Part shown: piece after piece, positions 54,330-64,000 of the stretch | Layout of the letters: every line of letters begins with the position of its first letter | Numbering within the stretch: position 1 is the first letter of the stretch | Source: Agarophyton chilense | Taxonomy: Eukaryota > Rhodophyta > Florideophyceae > Gracilariales > Gracilariaceae | Assembly: GCA_030374765.1 (NCBI GenBank) | Contig: JARGXX010000100.1 | Span: 434,001 to 498,000 of the forward strand | DNA: 64,000 nucleotides | Reading direction: 5' to 3' | Notes under the pieces: generated by a model | Seen by the model: only the letters and a program-made list of their open reading frames with translations | Told to the model about the DNA's origin: nothing | The model's database searches: none | Program-made: the position numbers and the translations under genes

Positions 54330-56089
54330 AAAGTATACTTGAGGAACTTCGAATTGGGCTTAATTGCTTGTATGCCGGGCATGTCTACCCCTTTCTACAG
54401 GTACAAGAGAGGAACGCTGTTCAAAGCCTGGCGAGCAATATCTTGCAAGGCATCGGGGAGGACTCATACCGCCGAAACTATTTCGTTGCGGAGGAGTCCG
54501 TAGGAGAGGTTGATTCTACGTTCGAATACAGTGACCCACACCAATGGGTCTGGCTGAATCCGGACTGAGTATCATTGCCAGAAAATGGTCTGGCAGCCTC
54601 GCCTGATATTATCTCATTACTACCAGGGGATATACAGCTACTATATATGACTAGAAAAATTATCCGAGAAGATGAAGAGGTGAAAGGAGCTAAGAAGCCG
54701 TTTCGTGGAGTGAAGGCAAAAGATTACAATGCCCTGATTAGAAAATTGGTGGAAGGGGGGTTAGTAGATTTGAGGGAAAGAAAACTGAAAGTTGTAAATG
54801 GTGTTTTTGCGGTTCCTAAAAAAGAGGGAAAACAAAGGCTCATAATCGACGCTCGGAACGCTAACCTTCAGTTTACCGATCCACCAAAAATCGATCTTCC
54901 TAACCCAGGCCATCTGGCGAGATTACACATCCCGGAAGGACGAACGCTTTATGTTGGAAAGCCAGACATGGACAATCAATACCACCGAATGAAATTGCCA
55001 GGATGGATGAATACGTATTTGGGTTTGCCACCAATCGAAGTCGGAAGGAAAACATTATTCCCCGTCATGCTCTCAATGCCCATGGGGTGGTCACACTCCA
55101 TCTTTGTGGCTCAGAAAATCCATCTAGAAATCTTAGCTCGCGCTAAGCTCTGCATGGACGACTGGGTAGCGGATTCAATTTCCGTTGGCGAATATAAATT
55201 TGGAGCTTAAGTGGACGATTATTTTTCGTTTGTAACAAGCAAAGAGATGTCGGAAAGAAATCTGCGGGCCGTGATAAAGGAGTCTGAGCGTAGCTCTTTG
55301 CCTTTGCAGGCGACAAAAGTACCATGGCCGGCAGAAGGACGAAGTACAGAAGTCTTGGGAATTGAAGTCGGGAAAAATGGCGTATTAATGCCAAAACGGG
55401 AAAAAATGAGAACGCTAATAACAATTACTGAAAACATGCTGAGAAAGAAGATATGGAAGGTACAAGAAGTACAAAGCATAATTGGAAAATGGGCTTGGTT
55501 TATGCTATTGAGGAGGCCACTCTTTTCGGTCTTCGAAAGAATATATTCCATTACGTCCTCAACCAAAGAATATGTTAGCGGCAACGTAGTTAGCCGGAAG
55601 GAGCTGGAATTAAATTTAGAACTAGCACCGTTGATCCAGATTAATATTTTTACGCCGTTCAACACAACAATTTTTTGTACAGACGCAAGCTTAATTGGTG
55701 GAGGAGTAGTGTATTCCGAGTGCCGAGATCCTTTGAAAATTTGCGAAGGATCGGATCGGATTGAATGGATTGAAGAACAGGAGTGGAAAATTCCGATACG
55801 ACATCATTGGAAGAAAAAACACCCGATACACATTCTAGAGGGCAAAGCAGTTATTCTTGGTCTGCGTTGGCTTCTTCGAAATCGGAACAATTATCGAACA
55901 CGGATAATTATGTTTATTGATAACCAGTCGCTTCTTGGAGCTTTGCTAAAGGGAATTAGCAGTAAGCGAAGCTTTAAACGGATCTGCAGACGCGTTGCCG
56001 CGTTGGTACTCGTTGGTGACCTAACAATGGATTATTTTAATGTCCCTTGTGGGAAAAATCCAGCCGGTGACCCGTCACGGGCTTTTTGA
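54330..56089 (+). pseudogene. DIRS reverse transcriptase and RNase H
   Basis: The frame has an N-terminal part to 54568 (TGA), then RT: FAVPKKEGKQRLIIDARNAN, LYVGKPDMDNQYHRMKLPGW, then FPVMLSMPMGWSHSIFVAQK. At the catalytic motif the sequence reads stop-V-D-D-Y-F-S-F, with TAA at 55208-55210 in place of Tyr. Beyond it lie TEVLGIEVGKNGVLMP and RNase H: IFCTDASLIGGGVVY (Asp), ILEGKAVILGLRWLL (Glu) and MFIDNQSLLGALLKG (Asp). Apart from the two stops the whole ~580 codons stay in one frame. Confidence 0.85.
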
Positions 56090-56947
56090 TCTAGCTCACC
56101 GGCGGGTAAAAGCGGCAACATTGCAGGGATACCGTAACAACCTTGGTTATTTCCTGGAGTGGCTGGCGCAAAAACCAGTCGCTCGCCGTCGATGTAGGAA
56201 CGCAGAAGAATTTGGTAAATTGTTCACAAGGTATTTCAATGATCTTTTTCATGGTAATCAACAATTGAAGGCAAGAGGTGTGGCTCAGGCAAAATCAGCC
56301 TTGGAATTTTTCTTCACTAACTCAGCAGGAAATTGGTATTGGCGAATCAAAGTATACAAGGCTGGACAGCGTCGCGCCCTAACCTTCATTTTGGCGTGTG
56401 TCCGGAAATCGTTGTATACGGATTGGCATTGGATCTTTTCAAACACGGGGATCCGGATCTGGGGGTAATATTGTTGCTGCTGTTTGATGGGTATCTCAGG
56501 CTAGGGAATTTATTGCAGTTAAAAGTATTGGACGTCGCCATGCTGCCTCTAACCAAAAAGCGGCCGCACTACAGGATGCTCAACATTGCGATAGGAAAAC
56601 GTGGCCATAATGAATCCCATACGATCAGGTATTTTTAGGCGGTTTTGTTAACCAAATTAGTTAGAAGAAGGAAGTTGGCAGAAGCAGAAGTTCTTTTCCC
56701 GTATCAACCAGCCCGGTTTCGGGCCGGTCTCCGAAGAGCCGTCGAACATCTAGGGATTCTGTTCGCGATCACTCCACACATGCTTAGGTACGGCGGGGCG
56801 ACCACCGAAAATCTTTTTGCTCGTCTCGCCGACCAGGATATAAAATGCCGAGGACGTTTGCAAAGCAATAAGAATTATAAGGGATATATTCAACCACACA
56901 AATTATACCACGCGCTCAACGAACTATCCCCGGCCCAACCTCAGTGA
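56040..56947 (+). pseudogene. DIRS tyrosine recombinase, catalytic residues kept
   Basis: The recombinase inserts the circular DNA copy of the element. 56040-56370 encodes the N-terminal DNA-binding domain (VKAATLQGYRNNLGYFLEWL). After a frame change near 56340-56400 the catalytic domain reads LLFDGYLRLGNLLQLKV (first Arg, 56498-56500), then after TAG (56636-56638) TPHMLRYGGATTE (His 56777, Arg 56786) and KNYKGYIQ with the likely nucleophile Tyr (56885-56887). The R...HxxR...Y set is therefore complete. It overlaps the RT ORF by 50 bp in another frame, as in known DIRS elements. Confidence 0.85.
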
Positions 56948-57068
56948 TTTGAGGCGGTTTACACCAGGGAATACACATCTTTCAACGTGCCGCCGCCAGA
57001 TTGGGCTGGGGGTTTGGATTATTATGTGGAAACCTAAGCCGAAAATTGTTTTTCGTTTAAGTCAGTTC

Positions 57069-57147
57069 GTCAGAATTCTGCACCCAACTTGCAGAATTCT
57101 GACACTCGGAATCAGTTTTCTGAAAAAAGCATTATAACAGAAAACTG
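57069..57147. repeat. Two consecutive perfect hairpins
   Basis: GTCAGAATTCTGCA (57069-57082) pairs with TGCAGAATTCTGAC (57090-57103) across a 7-nt loop. CAGTTTTCTG (57113-57122) pairs with CAGAAAACTG (57138-57147). Both are perfect and follow the recombinase gene by about 120 bp. They may be part of the DIRS 3' end, recombinase sites or a transcript terminator; no function is shown. Confidence 0.8.
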
Positions 57148-59917
57148 TCTCCTGGAATATCAACTTAGAGCTTGGAACCTATTTGTGAAGGAAGTTTAGT
57201 TTGGATAGTAGTAGTGGACTTGGTTGTAGGAATTTAATGGGTTTTGGTCTAGGATTGGTTTTTGGAGAGTGGGGGTGAGCTGGCTGGGACTTAGTTATTT
57301 TTTGGTCAAGTCGCTCGGATGCCATTGCGTGGTAGTTTAAAACACTATAGCTTCGTATTAAAAATTGAAATGTTGTTGTCAAAAAATTATTTGTTTACCT
57401 TGTGAATAGTTCTTAGTTAAAAATGCGAAGCGTAATAGTACGAGAGTAGCAAGCTGTCATGTAGTCAATGAGAGGAAATATTACATTCAACTGTAGTTTC
57501 TACCTTATACTTTCTCACCGATGTAACAAATAAATTGGAAATTTTATGTTTGTTTGTTTGAAAACATTAGTGAGAACGATGTCTGGCGCTCAAATAATTA
57601 CCTTGTCACCGACTTCCGTGCGAAAAACGGGCATTGCTATGGACTCCCTGGATGCGTAACGTTTGCTTGAAGAATGAGTCTACGGCGGAGCTGGGTTGCC
57701 ATTATTGGACAAAAAAGCTAGCAGTGTGACAATGTTATAAACAAAATCTCGTGCAACAAGGGATCCATCGGCTCACGATTTAACTCATACCAGTATGCCT
57801 CTGTCGAATTGGGAATTTGAATTAACAACGAGTAGCTCCGTCTTACGCTACACACGCTGTTGCCTCAGCGAATTATGCATACAAACATTTTCAGATATCT
57901 TTCATGGCTACATTCGACATATATCTCAGTTTTCTTACTTAAAACCCCTCAAGACATACCACATTTTTGGTTGCTTATCATCAGAGTCTGCACAAATGAC
58001 AACTTTAGCCGGATGCATGGTCCCGAGAGAGCAACGAACGGTTAACCATGGTAAACACACTTGTGTGCCGTTTCATTTCAATTAGTCAAAAGGTATTCGG
58101 TCCAATTTGACTTGAATACATCGCTGGAAGCTTGCTCTGCGCTTTGCATTGGCGGCCGTTCAAGCTTGAATGGTTGAGATTTCACGAAGCTACAGTACCG
58201 CGATGGCGATCTGGCGATGCCTTGTCCAACCAAATTGGCACATTGCTAGCATCACCACAAAGCGAACAAAAACATTTATTGGACCATCCGCTTTCGGCGT
58301 GACCGGTCCACCACCCGCCGTTCCATCGTTGCGCATTCCTCGAGATGGCTCACTTGGATCCCTTTGACTTGGATAAGAGGATCTGTTAGAAACACCTCCC
58401 GTCGCCATTTCAGAGCTGCTCAAAGTAAGAACGATTATTTTGTCAGCCGGGATGATTGGAAGTGCTACGAAAACGAGAACATCGAGAGGTCTCTTCCGGT
58501 CTTGTGCGGGGCACATGACGTTTTGCCATAGATGGCGATGGTTTTGTCCCCTGTCAAAATATTTCACCTTGATGTAAAGCCGAGACTTCGCTTTCTTGTT
58601 TCAAGGCCAAATGGGCCATAATCGACTCATTTCGGAGATACCTTCGGTCCGCCTGAAACGAGATTTGGTACAATTGAAATGGAACGTCATACAAGTTTTG
58701 TACCGACGTCCAAATACGAAAATTTAAAATGTAGTTTAGTGAGGTTCGAGCACACGCTTCACACGCTACACAGCCGTCAAACGTGGAACACTAGTGCTAT
58801 TGGAATCGTGCGCAGACACACGCTCGGTTTTGTGGTACGTGTGATGATTTCATGAGTAAGAAACAAGTAAAACCTTTCTTTTCTATCCAAGAAAGGGTTG
58901 TATCAACAACTCACTCTTTCGTACGCGGAGGAGCTCGCACAGTTTTTTAAACTTAATCCCTCTGGCTACCTAATGTGGCAGATGCTGAAACAGACAAGCA
59001 GCGATTTTGTGTACTGAAAAGAGCTATGGAAACTTGCAAATACCGCAGAAGGTACGGTATGATGGGTTTCAGCCACGTAACCAAGGTAGTCTGCCTGTGG
59101 AGCCAACACCACGGTCCCACGACTGTGAAATAGGAATGAAACTGAGACAGTCACACCCAATCTCTTAGATCTTCTTCCATATGTGAAACGACAAGACTGA
59201 CCGTTTCAAGTGCCGTGGAAAAATGACGAGGAAATGCTTCCTGTATTTTGTCAGTATTAGACATCATTCTTCGCAGCTGTGCGCATCATCCCGAAAGATA
59301 TCCGGTTTTACTCTCGACAGGGACATTGAACGATAATGACAAAGCCATTAAACGTTTTTAACCTGCGCGGTAAAATAACGGAATCATCGTCATGAAATGG
59401 CCTCAGCTTCTAGACTCGGAATGGTAGGCATGTCATGTAAATGTAACCCCAACCTGGAAGGAGAGTCTCCCCTGTTCATGCCGAAACCCTGCCACATGTT
59501 TCCAAATCGGACATGCATCCAAACCTTTCCAACGATGAATGGTGAAATCCACGTATCGCCTTTTTTGGGGTACACCAGTAGCGTACTTCAGATTCCATGT
59601 TCTGTGCCACACTATTATTGAAGCAGAGCCTTTTTCTCATAAAATCCGAATACGTGCGATGCTGAGAAGTGGGAAGATGGTGATGCCATTCTCTAGAATA
59701 CTGAGCAACATGCATGTCTCCAATAACAGCAGAGCGACAGCTGGAAATCAATAGGCTATGATCACTGATCTCGCTGTCACATCAACACGGCATCTTACGT
59801 CAACGTCGAAAAATCTCAAAACTGAAGAGGTCAGATTGTTTAAAAGACCAAGGCATTCATCACATTCCAAGATGCTTTCATAAACTATCATTCATCCTCT
59901 GCTCCGCTAACTATATC
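57148..59917. other. No recognised gene
   Basis: Frames up to 125 codons (for example 58190-58567 minus) overlap frames on the other strand and have no domain. AT-rich sequence at 57180-57560 is consistent with intergenic or old element sequence. No clear TATA box was found for the gene at 59918. Confidence 0.35.
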
Positions 59918-61243
59918 ATGTCTCCGTCAAAAACCTTTCTCGCTGTCTTCGCTGTTCTGGCATTCGTCTCACGATCTCTCGGGATGCTGGTTGATGTGGA
60001 TGGTCCTTATGGTCCAAAATGCCGGGATAGAAGAACATTTCCGTACGTTTCCTGTGAACCGCAATGTGCTCCATACTCAGAAAATGTGCACAGACTCTGT
60101 CAGACAAAGCAGCAGTTTGGATGTCTGTACAGAAAGTGTTCTCAGAACAACTTTCAATGTTCTTTGACCCCGGAGACTGCGGCAGCTAGCGAATGTCCAA
60201 ATGGGGATATTCAGGTTCGGACTGTAACGCTCCGACCAAATTTTCCGGTCGAGTTCGATCTATCGGTAAATGTTCCAGCAGTTGACCTTGACGTCGTGCT
60301 TCTGCTCGATGCAAGTGAGTCAGCCAGAGCGCGTTTGAATGCCGTTAAAAGTGAGCTGCTTTCATTTGTCAGACAGCTGGAAGGAACTGCTCATATTGGT
60401 GTCGCTATTTATGGTGGAGAACAGTCTTTTGACGAAAAAGGAATCCAAGTCTTGTCAGCCGCTAAGGAAGACGTGCAATCTGCACTCACTGCCCTTGAAA
60501 ATATTCCCACATTTCCGGATAGTCCCCGCACGACCTTGACCGCTTTGCATTCAGTTCAAAACTCTGGGGCAGCCCTCTCGCTCCGCAGGTGGAGAACAAT
60601 CGTTGTACTTGTCGGGAATACGCCCGGCCGAGAACCTGAGTGTGGTGCACTGTTTGATCGCAACAGCATACCAATATCCCTCTACTCTAATTCCGATGGT
60701 ATTTCCGTAATCCCTGCTAACTTAGGAGAGCCTGGACTGGATGCTATTCTTCCCCCGATGCAACAATGCTCAAACGGATTCGGACCCTCAGAGCCGCAAG
60801 CTGTGGAAGCTGGACAAGCAAGTAAGATTGCAGAAAAAACACAGGGTGAAGTTATTAACTCAGTCAGAGCGGATGTCTTAATCGACGCTGTTGATCGCGT
60901 GCGTAGAAGGCCTAACAGAACACATCAAAGAAAAGCTGGCGCTCAAATTTCCATCTCCACTGCCAGTGTTGAGCCAGTGAATCGCCCATACTACCCAAGG
61001 CGAGAGAGAGTCATTGGTTGTGAAGACAAGGTTATCGTGAGTTCAACTGGTGTTCCACAGTTTGTTAGTGAACCTTCTCGGATTACTGGGAAAGTGAAAC
61101 TCGAACTTCCGACGGGTATCTGCCAGAGAGGTCCGTTCAGTTGCACGATCCGTGTCATTGACCAGGTGCAGGGACACGAGGTTATGAGTCATTGGTCTCA
61201 ACCCATCGTAAACGAGAAGAAAATATCCATTCAAGCTTGCTAG
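59918..61243 (+). CDS. Secreted von Willebrand A-domain protein
   Basis: An intact 441-residue protein. Residues 1-22 form a signal peptide (MSPSKTFLAVFAVLAFVSRS). Residues 24-95 form a small disulfide-rich domain with eight Cys (35, 46, 50, 61, 69, 74, 81, 93). A VWA domain follows (about 120-330): VDLDVVLLLDASESARARL holds the metal-ion motif D131-x-S133-x-S135, AHIGVAIYGGEQS is the next strand, RTTLTAL holds the expected Thr, and TIVVLVGNTPGRE is the fourth strand, with Gly-Asn where Asp-Gly is usual. A C-terminal Cys-containing beta-rich part ends at CTIRVIDQVQGHEV and beyond. The domain resembles integrin-beta-like VWA folds, which bind ligands through a divalent cation. Start at 59918 is set by the signal peptide. 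There are no introns. Confidence 0.85.
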   Translation: MSPSKTFLAVFAVLAFVSRSLGMLVDVDGPYGPKCRDRRTFPYVSCEPQCAPYSENVHRLCQTKQQFGCLYRKCSQNNFQCSLTPETAAASECPNGDIQVRTVTLRPNFPVEFDLSVNVPAVDLDVVLLLDASESARARLNAVKSELLSFVRQLEGTAHIGVAIYGGEQSFDEKGIQVLSAAKEDVQSALTALENIPTFPDSPRTTLTALHSVQNSGAALSLRRWRTIVVLVGNTPGREPECGALFDRNSIPISLYSNSDGISVIPANLGEPGLDAILPPMQQCSNGFGPSEPQAVEAGQASKIAEKTQGEVINSVRADVLIDAVDRVRRRPNRTHQRKAGAQISISTASVEPVNRPYYPRRERVIGCEDKVIVSSTGVPQFVSEPSRITGKVKLELPTGICQRGPFSCTIRVIDQVQGHEVMSHWSQPIVNEKKISIQAC

Positions 61244-64000
61244 CTGCTTGGAGAGCATTGGTTTTCTATTTGAAAGCGTCTACCTTCTTCAAAACATGAA
61301 GATATAAGCAAAAAAGTTTTAAACCATCAGAAAGCACATTTAAACACTCCTTGTTTGGTGAGTAAGGGAGTGTGATTTTTATGGAGTACATGTTGGGGCG
61401 ACGAATAATATCCGCTAGAGTGGTTACGGGTTACGTAATCATTAAATACTTTGCGTATCTTATGTACATGAACCGCAAGATACACATGTGGCGTCTGTAG
61501 CTTAAACACAAAACATATGTGAAAAGAAAATCAATTTGCATGCTCAAGATATCAAAATTGTTCAAGAATAACATTTCCTGAACTAGGGTTCCTTTGCAGA
61601 GTAGAGTATCTTTGCCGCCTTGGCTCGACGAAAACGAAAAGCCCACGGAATGATGATCGATAGATCTCCAAAAGATTAATTCAGTTCCTACTGAAATGAA
61701 TCACAACGACATTAAAGGTACAACTTAACATAGTGCTTAAAATATTTTTGAAAACTAACATTCAACGGAAACGACACTGTACTGCATAAAAAACAACAAT
61801 TCATATAACTATCAATAAAAACATTGGCGCAAAGCGACGTTTTCGAACAATTTCGTCCCTGATGGAGTACAAACGATTAAGAATCATACCAAAAAAAAAA
61901 CCCGTCACTCGCACAAAGAGGATCTTTTGTCACCTGAAAATTAGTTAGAAATAAACTAAACATATAGTTATCATCATAAATTTTTTCGACCAAACGATAA
62001 TTCCCTCCTATTACAGACAACAATTACGTCAAGCGCCCAAAATAATTCTCGACAATGAAACAATCGAATGATTTCTTGCGATTAGTTTCTACATTGTTTC
62101 GAGATAGTACTCCAAGTTGCAGTTTTCTCGTTGGGAATATTGCTTTTACCTGTTTTGAAGCTCCTTCATATATTTTTGTCCATAAACACGCCCTACTCAT
62201 TTTCGCATTCATCCAATAAATCCTAAGAATCCAATATATACTTAAATGCTTCGAAGCCTCTTTCCCTTATAAGATCTATGTGTGGATGTACATGCTTATA
62301 AAAACATGTCAACATCAGCTCTATATCCTGGAGAATGCAGTGTTATAATCAACTCCAATCCATTCGGTAAGACAAAGACTTCGGTTTTACAGTCATACAG
62401 TTTATGCTTTCCACTTTAGTACTCCTTACCTTCTGTTGAGGCAGTCGATGTTGAGATGGAAGAGGTTGGGGTTGAATTTAAGGTAGTAGATCAGAGGTCA
62501 CGGTAGCGGTAGATATAAAAACAGTAAATATCGGTTCTTAGTTTGCTGGTTCCGTGTTTTACCTTATTGGAGAGTGATGGGTATTTATAATAAATCAATA
62601 TAAAGTTTCTGGAATGCGGTAATATCTGGAAATATAAGTCTAATAAAAAGTGGAAATTGAGGTCAGAGAATTAAACACAGCAATGCAAAAATACTATCCA
62701 CCTCGAAAGTCATAGAGTATGGCCGATGGACCTTCATGGCTGTAAAACGTTCCCCCATGCTACTTGTTTGGCGATACGACTGTTAAAATATCACATCATT
62801 TGCGTATCGGCAGAATTCATTCGTTTTGAAAGTCAAATTCTGTTGCATTTTTTACTTAGTGGGCCAGTTTTTGTTTTATTGTTTTACTTAGCTCTCATAT
62901 TCTGTACTGCAAACCTGGAAACGCCAACAAAATTCATGATCAATTGCTTAAAAGTGGCTCCACTAATTCTAAAGTTCCCCCCCAGCCTATTCCACATTCT
63001 AGATTATTTGAATGTTGTGAAAATCATAAACAAAATCCCTTCAGCAGAGATGGACTATTTTCGTCTCTAACCATCCTTCCAGTTTTCTACAGAGATTCCC
63101 TCTACAACAGCCTAAAGCCGATTAAATTCCTTCGGAGAAACACTAGTCATTTCCAAAATAGTGTACGAACCATTTTGAAAGGAAACGTAATCGTAAAAAG
63201 GTACACGAGAATTTGCTCTTTCATATATCAATCACATTTGATATAGTTACTTGGTAAAAGCAGTCAACTTGATTTACAATCCAGTGCTGCGGCATGTAGA
63301 TTTTAACTGCTTTTGTTTTGTGCTCAAGCATAATTGGAATATTTTCAGGTGTACCTTGGTGTTTGTAGTGGGCCTGAAAGCAGTAAAAGTCTTCAGGGAA
63401 CAGTCAAAGTCAGTTGGAATCGAGAGGCCAGAGCCCTCCCTCATGCACTTCATTTCTTTCGGGTGGGTGTCTCCACCGCCGGCAGCTGTGCAATTTATTT
63501 GTGTTTTTCAGCTACAGCACATGACGCAGTGCACACGTAATGATGCGTGTTTCGTGTTGTACCTTCGCCTTGAATTAGCGCACGAACGTCAAAACTGTCC
63601 CTCAAGGAGAATCTCTCATGCTTTAACATGCACCACTTCGGATATCACATTCAGGATCAATTCAACAACAATAAACTAAACATGTTTCAAGAGATCTCCT
63701 CTTGAGAATTGTTTTTTTTCTGCACAGGACCTTTCAGAATCGAAAATCTTCGTGATCACTTATTTATAGACAAATCATAAAAAAGATGCCTCAAGTAGTT
63801 CCTACTTGCCAATAATATTTCGTTCACACCATTAAATTTCATAATTCGGAATGAACATAAAGCCTTGTGATGCAAAAACCATGAGATCTTCATTAAGAAA
63901 AGAAGAACGATTATGAACGAAAAATACAACAGAAACCCTAAACCAGAACAATTCTCCAAACACATTTCTCTTTTAAATAAAAATAAAAGAAAAAAAAAAC
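61244..64000. other. AT-rich, no supported gene
   Basis: The frame 62726-63070 (+) has a hydrophobic segment and 63251-63679 (+) is open for 142 codons, but neither shows a family signature or a credible start. A pyrimidine tract ending TTTTCAG lies just before 63350, resembling a splice acceptor, so a weak exon cannot be excluded. Confidence 0.35.

Larger units (their letters stand above)
52979..57150 (+). mobile_element. DIRS-type (tyrosine recombinase) retrotransposon
   Basis: Three ORFs are in DIRS order: a gag-like ORF (52979-54214), RT/RNase H (about 54330-56089) and tyrosine recombinase (56040-56947), the last overlapping the end of the RT frame by 50 bp. DIRS elements lack an integrase and insert a circular DNA intermediate by site-specific recombination. 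Breaks are few: TGA at 54566-54568, TAA at 55208-55210, a frame change near 56400 and TAG at 56636-56638. The flanking terminal repeats and internal complementary region were not identified. Confidence 0.85.

Noticed and set aside
62726-63070. 114-codon frame with a hydrophobic stretch
   Set aside because: AT-rich DNA often yields such frames; no start context, family or neighbour supports it.
1-64000. rRNA, snRNA or complete tRNA genes
   Set aside because: None of the conserved core words or foldable cloverleaves was seen by eye. A tRNAscan-SE and Rfam scan would be needed to exclude them fully.

Overview
This is eukaryotic nuclear DNA from a repeat-rich, gene-poor region. Nothing in it looks bacterial or archaeal: there are no operons or Shine-Dalgarno-spaced genes. 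Most recognisable content is decayed transposable elements: three Ty1/copia-type retroelements, one DIRS-type tyrosine-recombinase retrotransposon, a Tc1 family in three states of decay plus a second Tc1 fragment, a 640-bp terminal-inverted-repeat element, and a Tnp2/Plavaka-like DNA transposon. The two best intact genes are uninterrupted, and the two conserved cellular pseudogenes show no introns. That, with the copia and DIRS types present, fits a compact-gene lineage such as a florideophyte red alga. This assignment is inference only.

Layout. 0-5 kb: a gag fragment (363-797, -) and a Tc1 transposase remnant (4046-4930, -). 5.4-10.5 kb: a membrane-protein pseudogene (6440-7859, -) with a truncated copy of its 5' end at 5397, a solo Tc1 end (8605-8735) and the 640-bp inverted-repeat element (8840-9479). 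11-14.6 kb: copia A (-), with an internal deletion. 16.9-17.2 kb: a zinc-finger fragment. 18-21.1 kb: copia C (-). 21.5-22.8 kb: a Tc1 element with TA duplications and paired repeats at each end. 23.6-29.4 kb: a Plavaka-like transposase (+) convergent with an unrecognised coiled-coil ORF (-). 29.8-32.7 kb: a Ser/Val-rich repeat protein remnant and an unidentified ORF with one nonsense codon.

33.2-37.5 kb (-) is a pseudogene of the N-terminal part of a bridge-like lipid transfer protein of the BLTP1/Csf1/Tweek family. 37.9-42.6 kb is copia B (+). 42.9-43.9 kb is a pseudogene of the middle of DDB1, the CUL4 ubiquitin ligase adaptor. 49.1-50.3 kb is a second, more decayed copy of the same Tc1 family. 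50.95-51.3 kb is a small secreted Cys-rich protein gene with a TATA box. 53-57 kb is a DIRS-type element whose recombinase keeps its catalytic residues. 59.9-61.2 kb is an intact secreted von Willebrand A-domain protein.

The two secreted-protein genes at 50.9 and 59.9 kb are the only loci I would call functional with good confidence. I found no coherent new multi-gene system. The most notable signals are the Plavaka-like element, the BLTP1 and DDB1 pseudogenes, the paired-repeat ends of the Tc1 family, a stop codon at the same YVDD tyrosine in two unrelated elements, and a high density of 27-42-bp tandem duplications, one of which breaks BLTP1.
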